Source of the DNA: an uncultured Corynebacterium sp.
Lineage (GTDB): Bacteria > Actinomycetota > Actinomycetes > Mycobacteriales > Mycobacteriaceae
Direction: 5' to 3'
Length of the DNA stretch: 5,923 nucleotides
Assembly: GCA_915275065.1 (NCBI GenBank)
Contig: CAJZGD010000161.1
Span: 1 to 5,923, forward strand
The position numbers were made by a program, and so were the translations under genes. Shown piece after piece: positions 1-4,847 of this stretch. Under the pieces are notes generated by a model that made no database searches, was not told where the DNA came from, and saw only the letters and a list, made by a program, of their open reading frames with translations. Each line of letters opens with the position of its first letter. Positions within the stretch are counted from its first letter, which is position 1.

Positions 1-18
1 CCGCCGATGATTCGGCGG
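1..18. repeat. perfect 7-bp hairpin at window edge
   Basis: CCGCCGA (1-7) and TCGGCGG (12-18) are perfect reverse complements around a 4-base loop (TGAT). On the + strand no T-run follows. It could be a terminator stem for a gene converging from the left on the other strand or simply part of the coding end of an upstream gene. The window edge hides the sequence needed to decide. Confidence 0.4.
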
Positions 19-74
19 TGATGGCGCTTCCCGCCCCATCGCAGGTTCCCACAAATGAGGTCGCCCAAAAGTAG
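1..74 (+). CDS. possible 3' end of an upstream gene (partial, uncertain)
   Basis: The third forward frame is open from the window edge for 23 codons, reading ADDSAVMALPAPSQVPTNEV and then AQK, and stops at TAG 72-74. Codon choice (gcc, gtg, ccc, gtc, gag) fits the neighbouring genes, so this could be the C-terminal tail of a gene that begins outside the window. No domain can be recognised in so short a piece. In related actinobacteria the gene upstream of comEA is often a degV-type fatty-acid-binding protein, but nothing here proves that. An alternative end is the first frame, which stops at TGA 19-21. The stretch may also be entirely non-coding. Confidence 0.22.
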   Translation, partial: ADDSAVMALPAPSQVPTNEVAQK

Positions 75-90
75 GCGGTTGGGGTGCTAG

Positions 91-113
91 TTCCCTGCTG
101 TGACGGGAGGGAA
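91..113. repeat. 6-bp inverted repeat upstream of the DnaA boxes
   Basis: TTCCCT (91-96) and AGGGAA (108-113) are reverse complements separated by 11 bases. No T-run follows on either strand, so it is not a convincing terminator. A 6-bp dyad of this kind can arise by chance. It is listed because it lies directly left of the two DnaA boxes. Confidence 0.25.
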
Positions 114-116
114 AAG

Positions 117-125
117 TTATCCACA
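117..125 (+). promoter_or_regulatory. DnaA box 1 (TTATCCACA)
   Basis: The nonamer is a perfect match to the classical DnaA-box consensus TTATNCACA. It lies about 100 bases upstream of the comEA start and has an identical same-strand partner starting 44 bases further on. A/T-rich nonamers like this are rare by chance in DNA this GC-rich. DnaA, the replication initiator, also acts as a transcription regulator at such boxes. Whether it does so here is an inference. Confidence 0.72.
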
Positions 126-154
126 GGTTAATGAACACAAGTTTTTCATTAACC
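126..154. repeat. perfect 10-bp inverted repeat between the two DnaA boxes
   Basis: GGTTAATGAA (126-135) and TTCATTAACC (145-154) are exact reverse complements with a 9-base spacer (136-144). The left arm starts on the base right after DnaA box 1, and the right arm ends six bases before DnaA box 2. The element is strikingly A/T-rich for this genome. It has the form of an operator for a dimeric regulator, or of a locally unwinding segment framed by DnaA boxes. It is not a terminator: the T-run lies in the loop and right arm, not after the stem. Confidence 0.7.
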
Positions 155-160
155 GCCGGG

Positions 161-169
161 TTATCCACA
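161..169 (+). promoter_or_regulatory. DnaA box 2 (TTATCCACA)
   Basis: This is a second perfect DnaA-box nonamer, identical to the first and in the same orientation. The start-to-start distance of 44 bases is close to four helical turns, so two bound DnaA molecules would face roughly the same side of the DNA. Its last two bases are shared with the left arm of the inverted repeat at 168-198. Confidence 0.72.
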
Positions 170-198
170 ACACCGCATTACCCCTGGTGGCGGTGTTG
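168..198. repeat. perfect 9-bp inverted repeat at the comEA promoter
   Basis: CAACACCGC (168-176) and GCGGTGTTG (190-198) are exact reverse complements around a 13-base spacer. The dyad overlaps DnaA box 2 by two bases and covers the place where a -35 element would lie for the proposed -10 at 209-214. That makes it a candidate operator for comEA-comEC. No regulator family can be assigned from the sequence alone. Confidence 0.5.
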
Positions 199-208
199 AT
201 CCGCGCCA

Positions 209-214
209 TAGTGT
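209..214 (+). promoter_or_regulatory. candidate comEA -10 element (TAGTGT), leaderless spacing
   Basis: TAGTGT fits the loose actinobacterial -10 pattern TANNNT and ends seven bases before ATG 222, so transcription could begin at the start codon. No clear TTGACA-like -35 is visible. If this is right, GTG 213 lies inside the promoter and ATG 222 is the true start. Overlapping CATAGT (207-212) is an alternative reading. Confidence 0.42.
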
Positions 215-956
215 GGAACCTATGAACGCCACCACCGTCAAAGCCCGCCTCCATGACCTCACCCACCCCACCGGTGTCGAAGACACCCTGAGCGTCGATT
301 TTCCCAATAACCGGCCCTTCCGGTTGGCCATCACCCCACCAGCCGCAATCGGAGTGGCCATACTCTGTGCCCTGGTGGGGGTGGGATTTATCGCGTGGTA
401 TTTCTGCGCGCCGTCACCCGCCAACCCCACGGCCGGTGCGCGGCTCTCCTCACATGCAACCGTGCCCCTGGTTCCGGTGTCGGCGGCCGCTACCACCGCG
501 AGCGCCCCCATGTCCGTGATCGTCGCGGTTGTCGGCGAGGTCGACCGGCCTGGCCTGCACACCTTCGCCCCCACCGCCCGGGTCGCCGACGCCCTGGCCG
601 CGGCCCAACCCAAACCCCAGGCCCAAACTCTGGGCCTGAACCTTGCTCAAAAGCTTGCCGATGGCCAACAGATTGTCGTCCCCAACATTGACGCCGGGCC
701 TGTTCCACCCCCACCATCAGGCATTTCCGGCGGGGAGCCGTCGCAAAGCGGCACCCAGGCCACCGGCAAAATATCGCTCAATACCGCCACCGCCCAGGAA
801 CTCACCACATTGACCGGGGTGGGGGAGAAGACCGCCCAGGCCATCATCGCCTACCGCGATGCCCACGGCGGGTTCACCAGCATTGATGAGCTGCAACAAG
901 TCAAGGGGATCGGGCCGGCAAAATTCGCCACCATCAGCCCCAACGTCACCCTGTAA
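213..956 (+). CDS. comEA: ComEA-type competence DNA receptor
   Basis: ComEA is a membrane-anchored protein that binds incoming double-stranded DNA outside the cell and hands it to the ComEC channel. Counting from GTG 213, the protein has 247 residues. A cytoplasmic N-terminus of about 40 residues is followed by one membrane segment (about 43-64) and a Ser/Ala/Pro linker. An SLBB-like domain follows (about 101-158, with VAVVGEVDRPGLHTF near its start), then a Pro/Gly-rich linker. The C-terminal DNA-binding part has two helix-hairpin-helix motifs: LTGVGEKTAQAIIAYR (about 200-215) and VKGIGPAKFATI (about 230-241). The order and length fit the family. The start is ambiguous: GTG 213 gives the longest frame, but ATG 222 (244 residues) is better placed behind TAGTGT 209-214, and neither has a good ribosome-binding site. 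comEC follows two bases after the stop. The boxes and dyads upstream suggest DnaA or another factor may control it. Confidence 0.93.
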   Translation: MEPMNATTVKARLHDLTHPTGVEDTLSVDFPNNRPFRLAITPPAAIGVAILCALVGVGFIAWYFCAPSPANPTAGARLSSHATVPLVPVSAAATTASAPMSVIVAVVGEVDRPGLHTFAPTARVADALAAAQPKPQAQTLGLNLAQKLADGQQIVVPNIDAGPVPPPPSGISGGEPSQSGTQATGKISLNTATAQELTTLTGVGEKTAQAIIAYRDAHGGFTSIDELQQVKGIGPAKFATISPNVTL

Positions 957-958
957 CC

Positions 959-2629
959 ATGACCGAGCTTCGCCTCATTCCGCCTGCGGCACTCCTCTGG
1001 GTGGTTACTCTCATCATCATTGGCACCCGCACCCCCTGGTGGGCGTTAGCACTGGTGTTCGCCGTGGGTGTGGGGGTGGCGTTTTGGGATGTGGGCCTCG
1101 CCCTCACTACCACTGTCATCGGGGTTCTCGGGGTGGTGGTCACCAGCATCCGGGCCATGATTGTCGACACCACCACCATCTACCCCATGGTTACCGCCAC
1201 AGCCGCGTCCTACGCCCACCGCACAAACACCGGGTGGATCCAGCAGTTTCGGATCGACGACTACCCCGTCACCCTGCCGGTCATTACCCTCCAGCGCCCC
1301 GACATTCCCATCGGCACGCTCGTCGAACTTCACGGTAAGCCCATCGACACCACCAGTTTTAGTCTCGGGAACACCCTGTTTCTCGCCACCACCGCCCACC
1401 CCATCGGCCATCCCGACCTCCTCCACCAATGGGGAACATGGGTTCGAGAAACCTTTGCCCACGCCGTGGCAGCCCACACCACCGGCGATGCCGCCGCCCT
1501 CATCCCCGCAATGGTGCTTGGTGACACCACCGGCCAAACCCCCGAATTTACGCAGCGGTTCGTCGCCACCGGGCTCACCCACCTCAGCGCGGTCTCCGGG
1601 TCCAACGTGGCATTGGTCACCACCGCGGCCGTGCTCCTCGTCGCCCACCGCAGCCCCCGCACTCGCGCGATGGTCGCCGCGCTTGCCCTGCTCGGCTACG
1701 TCGTCATTGTTGGGCCTGACGCCTCGGTGCTCCGGGCGGCAGCCACCGGCATCGTTGGGCTTATCGTCATGCTCAGCGCCACCACCAAGGCGCCCAGCCA
1801 CACCCTCGCCCTCGTGGTCATCGGCCTCATCCTCTACGACTCCAGCCTGGCCACCCACTACGGCTTCGCCCTTTCCGTCGCCGCGACCGGCGGCATCATC
1901 GCGGCGGTCCCGTCCCTCCATACCCTGATCGGTCGCACCGGGCTTCCCGACATTATCGTGCGCGCCCTGGCCGTGGCGCTCGCCGCCCACCTGGTCACCA
2001 TGCCCATCGTGGCGCTCATGAGCAATCGCATTTCGGTCATCGCCGTCGCCGCCAATCTGCTTGCCGCACCCGCCGTGGCTCCCATCACCATATTGGGGCT
2101 CGTCGCTGCTATCCTCAGCCTGCTTCCCGGCGGATTGGAAACCATTCCCCTTGCCATCATTGGGCCGCTCGCCCACTGGATCGGCCTCGTCGCTACCGGT
2201 GGCGCCGCGCTTCCCGGGGCCACCATCGCCCTCCCCGCTGCCTTGGCCCCGGCCTGGGCGGCGTTGGCCGCCGCCTGGACCATATGGCTCATCTATCGAC
2301 AACACTTTCGAATACTCGTGGGGGTGGTGCTTATTCTGCTGTTCGCCCCGGGCATCCCCATGCTCACCGGGGCCCGCCGCATTGACCCCCATACCCTCAT
2401 CACCTATACCGTCCCCACCAAAGACCACCTCATCACCCTCGATAAAACCGGCGGCATCCCGCCCGATGCCCAACTCATTCTCATTGAGCGGCCGCCACCG
2501 TCGGGGCGTCGACAAGCTCACCGGCCCAGACCCACCGTGACCCGCACCGGCATACCCGTTGTGATTATGGGCGTTGACGTGGATCTTTACGAGGACGGCA
2601 CCCAGCATGCCGCGGACGGCAGCTTCTGA
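959..2629 (+). CDS. comEC: ComEC/Rec2 DNA-uptake channel, without metallo-beta-lactamase domain
   Basis: ComEC is the polytopic inner-membrane protein that passes one DNA strand into the cytoplasm during transformation. The protein has 556 residues. The N-terminus has hydrophobic segments (about 8-65) followed by a soluble region (about 66-150), as in the DUF4131 part of the family. The competence domain follows: LIPAMVLGDTTG (181-192), the signature GLTHLSAVSGSNVALV (205-220), VLRAAATGIVGL (257-268), GFALSVAATGG (302-312) and many membrane segments up to about residue 465. The tail after residue 470 is only about 87 residues and has no HxHxDH motif, so the C-terminal nuclease-like domain of the Bacillus protein is absent. 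A short VPTKDHLITLDKTGG stretch (485-499) may be a remnant of that domain, and a basic patch (517-529) follows. M. tuberculosis ComEC is, from memory, similarly short, so this is probably a lineage trait and not damage. The start is ATG two bases after the comEA stop, with no Shine-Dalgarno sequence, so translation is probably coupled. The codons are very rich in third-position C. Confidence 0.93.
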   Translation: MTELRLIPPAALLWVVTLIIIGTRTPWWALALVFAVGVGVAFWDVGLALTTTVIGVLGVVVTSIRAMIVDTTTIYPMVTATAASYAHRTNTGWIQQFRIDDYPVTLPVITLQRPDIPIGTLVELHGKPIDTTSFSLGNTLFLATTAHPIGHPDLLHQWGTWVRETFAHAVAAHTTGDAAALIPAMVLGDTTGQTPEFTQRFVATGLTHLSAVSGSNVALVTTAAVLLVAHRSPRTRAMVAALALLGYVVIVGPDASVLRAAATGIVGLIVMLSATTKAPSHTLALVVIGLILYDSSLATHYGFALSVAATGGIIAAVPSLHTLIGRTGLPDIIVRALAVALAAHLVTMPIVALMSNRISVIAVAANLLAAPAVAPITILGLVAAILSLLPGGLETIPLAIIGPLAHWIGLVATGGAALPGATIALPAALAPAWAALAAAWTIWLIYRQHFRILVGVVLILLFAPGIPMLTGARRIDPHTLITYTVPTKDHLITLDKTGGIPPDAQLILIERPPPSGRRQAHRPRPTVTRTGIPVVIMGVDVDLYEDGTQHAADGSF

Positions 2630-2632
2630 CCG

Positions 2633-2640
2633 TATAAAGT
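2633..2640 (+). promoter_or_regulatory. candidate holA promoter -10 (TATAAAGT)
   Basis: TATAAA (2633-2638) and the overlapping TAAAGT (2635-2640, fitting TANNNT) stand in the 17-base gap between comEC and holA. TAAAGT ends six bases before ATG 2647. No Shine-Dalgarno sequence is present, so a leaderless holA mRNA is the simplest reading. This would let a replication gene be expressed independently of the competence genes. Confidence 0.5.
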
Positions 2641-2646
2641 AAAACC

Positions 2647-3615
2647 ATGCCCACCCCCATCACGCCCAGTCCGCAGGTGCACCTCATTGTCGGTGCCGAA
2701 GAGTTTCTGGCCGAACGCGCCCGCCTCGACATTGTGGCCCAGCTCAAACAGCAATCCCCGGAGGGGGAAAACCTCATGGTCACCACCCTGCGGGCCGGGG
2801 ATGTGACCGAGTCGGAGCTCATTGAGCTGTGCAGCCCCTCGCTTTTTGGGGAAGACCGCATCGTGGTGCTCACCAAGCTTGAGGACGCGGGGAAGGAACC
2901 CGCCGATCTTATCCTCAAATTTGCGGTGAATCCCGCCCCCGGCGTCGCCATCATTCTTATGCATAACGGTGGTGGCCGCACCAAGGCGTTGGTGCCCAAG
3001 CTCAAGAAGATCGCCACCATCCACCAGGCCGAAAAGCTAAGGCCCCAGGAGCGGATGGGGTGGGTGACCAACGAGTTTCGGCGCCATAATGTGCGGCCCA
3101 CCCCCGACGTGGTTCAGGCGGTGCTCGCCGGTGTGGGCTCGGATTTGCGGGAACTCGCCAGTGCCGTCAGCCAGCTCGTTGCCGACACCGGTGGGGTGGT
3201 GACGGCCCAGGCTGTTCACGATTATTATGCGGGCGTTGCCGAGGTGTCCGGTTTTGATATTGCCGATTACGCGTGCAGCGGTCAGGAGCAGCGGGCCCTA
3301 GTCAGCATGCGTCGGGCGTTGCAATTAGGGCTGGAACCTGCGGCGTTGGCGGCGGCGCTAGCCATGAAGGTGTCCGGTATTGCCCGGCTTTATAGCCTGC
3401 GCGGCAGGGTGGATAAGTCACTTGCCGGCAGCCTGGGCATGCACCCGTTTGTGTTAGAGAAGACCGCCCAGATTGCCCGACGCTGGTCCGGCGACGCCGT
3501 TAGCGATGCCGTCATTATTGTCGCCGACCTGGATGCCACCGTGAAAGGCCAGGGGGGTGACCCCCATTTCGCCCTGGAAAACGCCGTGCGGCGCATATCC
3601 CAGCTTGCCCGGTAG
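2647..3615 (+). CDS. holA: DNA polymerase III subunit delta (clamp-loader wrench)
   Basis: HolA is the delta subunit of the clamp loader. It opens the beta sliding clamp so that it can be loaded on primed DNA at the replication fork. The 322 residues match the usual family length. The N-terminal AAA-like domain starts with VHLIVGAEEFLAERAR (11-26) and has the typical SPSLFGEDRIVVL (63-75), the region expected to contact the clamp. As is normal for delta, there is no working Walker A motif. GSDLRELASAVSQL (164-177) is the family motif near the start of the middle domain. FDIADYACSG (203-212) and the C-terminal HPFVLEKTAQIARRWSG (266-282) followed by DLDATVKG (294-301) fit the collar domain. 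The start codon lies six bases behind a -10-like TAAAGT. comEC is 17 bases upstream and the ankyrin gene 20 bases downstream. In many actinobacteria rpsT (ribosomal protein S20) lies beside holA, but it is not found here. Confidence 0.95.
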   Translation: MPTPITPSPQVHLIVGAEEFLAERARLDIVAQLKQQSPEGENLMVTTLRAGDVTESELIELCSPSLFGEDRIVVLTKLEDAGKEPADLILKFAVNPAPGVAIILMHNGGGRTKALVPKLKKIATIHQAEKLRPQERMGWVTNEFRRHNVRPTPDVVQAVLAGVGSDLRELASAVSQLVADTGGVVTAQAVHDYYAGVAEVSGFDIADYACSGQEQRALVSMRRALQLGLEPAALAAALAMKVSGIARLYSLRGRVDKSLAGSLGMHPFVLEKTAQIARRWSGDAVSDAVIIVADLDATVKGQGGDPHFALENAVRRISQLAR

Positions 3616-3622
3616 CGTCCGT

Positions 3623-3628
3623 CATAAT
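3623..3628 (+). promoter_or_regulatory. candidate -10 (CATAAT) for the ankyrin gene
   Basis: CATAAT ends seven bases before ATG 3636 in the 20-base gap after holA. It differs from TATAAT only at the first position. No -35 and no full ribosome-binding site are seen; AGAAAG (3629-3634) is too close to the ATG to act as a normal one. The spacing matches the other proposed leaderless starts in this window. Confidence 0.4.
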
Positions 3629-3635
3629 AGAAAGC

Positions 3636-4139
3636 ATGACCGAAAAATCTATCAGCGCTGAAGAGCTGGAACAAAGATACTCCGACGCCAGCGTCAGCAA
3701 TGCCCTCACCGATGAGGACGCCCAGGAATTGCCGCCCGAACTGCAGGATTTTGTTGACAAGCTGTTCGAACTTGCCCGCACCGGCACGGTTCCGCCCGGT
3801 GAGCCTTCCGCCGCCGATCAGCTTGCCGGCTATGTGACCGCCGGCCTCAGCCCGAACCTCACCAATCATGAAGGCAATACGCTGCTCATGCTTGCCGCCT
3901 ACAACGGTCACGCCGATATCGTGACGGCGCTTGCCCAGCACGGTGCCGATGTTGACCGGCTTAACGACCGGGGCCAGTCGCCGCTCGCCGGTGCGATTTT
4001 CAAGCAAGAAACCGCCGTGATCGAGGCATTGTTGGCGGCTGGGGCCAACCCGCTGGCCGGGCATCCGACCGCCATTGACTGCGCTACCATGTTCGGCCAA
4101 ACCGAGCTTGCAGATAGGTTAAACCTGATGCTTAACTAA
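3636..4139 (+). CDS. small ankyrin-repeat protein
   Basis: The 167-residue protein has no signal peptide or membrane segment and should be cytoplasmic. Residues 1-40 are acidic and probably helical. The rest reads as an ankyrin stack: a degenerate first repeat (about 41-76, ending GLSPNLTN), a canonical repeat with NTLLMLAAYNGHADIVTAL (81-99) and QHGADVDRLN, a third with QSPLAGAIFKQETAVIEALL (114-133) and AAGANP, and a short cap (about 143-167). Ankyrin stacks bind other proteins, and the partner cannot be told from sequence. Small ankyrin proteins of this size are widespread in bacteria; some sit beside catalase genes, which is not the case here. It lies between holA and a LysE-type exporter, six bases before the latter, so it is probably co-transcribed with it. 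Confidence 0.88.
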   Translation: MTEKSISAEELEQRYSDASVSNALTDEDAQELPPELQDFVDKLFELARTGTVPPGEPSAADQLAGYVTAGLSPNLTNHEGNTLLMLAAYNGHADIVTALAQHGADVDRLNDRGQSPLAGAIFKQETAVIEALLAAGANPLAGHPTAIDCATMFGQTELADRLNLMLN

Positions 4140-4145
4140 TGACTT

Positions 4146-4799
4146 ATGCCGTTAGCGCAACTTGGAACCCTAGTATTACTGAATGTGGCGGGTATGGCCA
4201 CTCCTGGCCCTGACCTGTTGCTTCTTACCCGTATGGCCACGAGATCCCGGAGGCACGCTTTGGCCAGCGTGTCCGGGATTAGCACCGGGTTGGTGTTGTG
4301 GGTTTCGCTCACGGTGTTTGGGGCGGCCGCGTTGTTGATCTCCTACCCCGTGTTAGAAAGCGTGATCAAACTTGTGGGTGGGGTGTGGCTGGTGTGGATG
4401 GGGCGGGGCATGATTCTTGCCGCCCGCGCCCAGTTTCGGGATCGCATGAATGTTGATATTGATGTGAATACGATCTTTGGCACGCCGTGGAAGAGCTACC
4501 AGCAGGGACTTTTTACGAATCTTTCCAATCCTAAAGTGGTGTTGTATTTCGCGGCGATCATTGCCCCGCTCATGCCGGCGCATCCTACCATGGGGGATGC
4601 GGTGCTGATTGTGTTGTCCATTGTGGCCAGCACGTTTCTTGGCTTTTCGACGCTCGCGTTTTTCCTTTCTACCAAGGCCATGCGGAAAAAGTTTGTCTCG
4701 GCGGGTCCATACATCGACATGGGTTCTGGGATATTTTTCGTCATCGCCGGCACATCACTTGCTATTAATGGAATTGCTACCTTGTTAATGGGCAAATAA
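4146..4799 (+). CDS. LysE/RhtB-family amino-acid or small-metabolite exporter
   Basis: Members of this family pump amino acids or related small molecules out of the cell by proton exchange. The 217 residues match the usual length of slightly over 200 with about six membrane segments. The signature PGPDLLLLTRMATRSRRHAL (20-39) is typical of the first loop. The second half has the family motif GLFTNLSNPKVVLYFAAI (121-138), and the C-terminus has hydrophobic segments at about 150-174 and 190-214. Substrate cannot be assigned: the family covers lysine, arginine, threonine, homoserine and leucine exporters, and this is not clearly the C. glutamicum lysine exporter LysE. No Shine-Dalgarno sequence is visible. 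TAACTA (4133-4138) lies seven bases before ATG but is a poor -10, so translation coupled to the ankyrin gene is also possible. Its codons use more G and T at third positions than comEC. A probable terminator follows. Confidence 0.88.
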   Translation: MPLAQLGTLVLLNVAGMATPGPDLLLLTRMATRSRRHALASVSGISTGLVLWVSLTVFGAAALLISYPVLESVIKLVGGVWLVWMGRGMILAARAQFRDRMNVDIDVNTIFGTPWKSYQQGLFTNLSNPKVVLYFAAIIAPLMPAHPTMGDAVLIVLSIVASTFLGFSTLAFFLSTKAMRKKFVSAGPYIDMGSGIFFVIAGTSLAINGIATLLMGK

Positions 4800-4800
4800 A

Positions 4801-4835
4801 ACCTGGTTGCCAGGGGCCTGCCAGGTGCCGTTTTT
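4801..4835 (+). terminator. probable rho-independent terminator after the exporter gene
   Basis: ACCTGG (4801-4806) pairs with CCAGGT (4821-4826) over a 14-base loop. A competing hairpin pairs CCTGG (4802-4806) with CCAGG (4810-4814) over a 3-base loop. Five T residues (4831-4835) follow, four bases after the longer stem. The position two bases after the exporter stop codon fits a terminator. The gap before the T-run and the competing folds make its strength uncertain. Confidence 0.55.
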
Positions 4836-4840
4836 ATCGT
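4835..4840 (+). promoter_or_regulatory. candidate -10 (TATCGT) for the dioxygenase gene
   Basis: TATCGT fits TANNNT and ends seven bases before ATG 4848, giving a leaderless start like others in this window. Its first base is the last T of the terminator T-run, so the end of one transcription unit touches the promoter of the next. No -35 element is evident. Confidence 0.42.
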
Positions 4841-4847
4841 TGCCGGT

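Noticed and set aside
45..53. Possible third DnaA box (GTTCCCACA)
   Set aside because: It has three mismatches to TTATCCACA. Only the two perfect nonamers are counted.
117..169. The region as the chromosomal replication origin
   Set aside because: Only two boxes are present, and the flanking genes are comEA-comEC-holA, not the dnaA-dnaN neighbourhood expected for an actinobacterial oriC.
1046..2608. 520-codon open frame antisense to comEC
   Set aside because: It is a shadow of the strong third-position C bias of comEC. The product is rich in Gly, Asp and His without any domain, and the + strand protein has clear ComEC motifs.
3390..4100. 236-codon antisense frame over holA and the ankyrin gene
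   Set aside because: It spans two well-supported genes on the other strand and has no recognisable domain or start signal.
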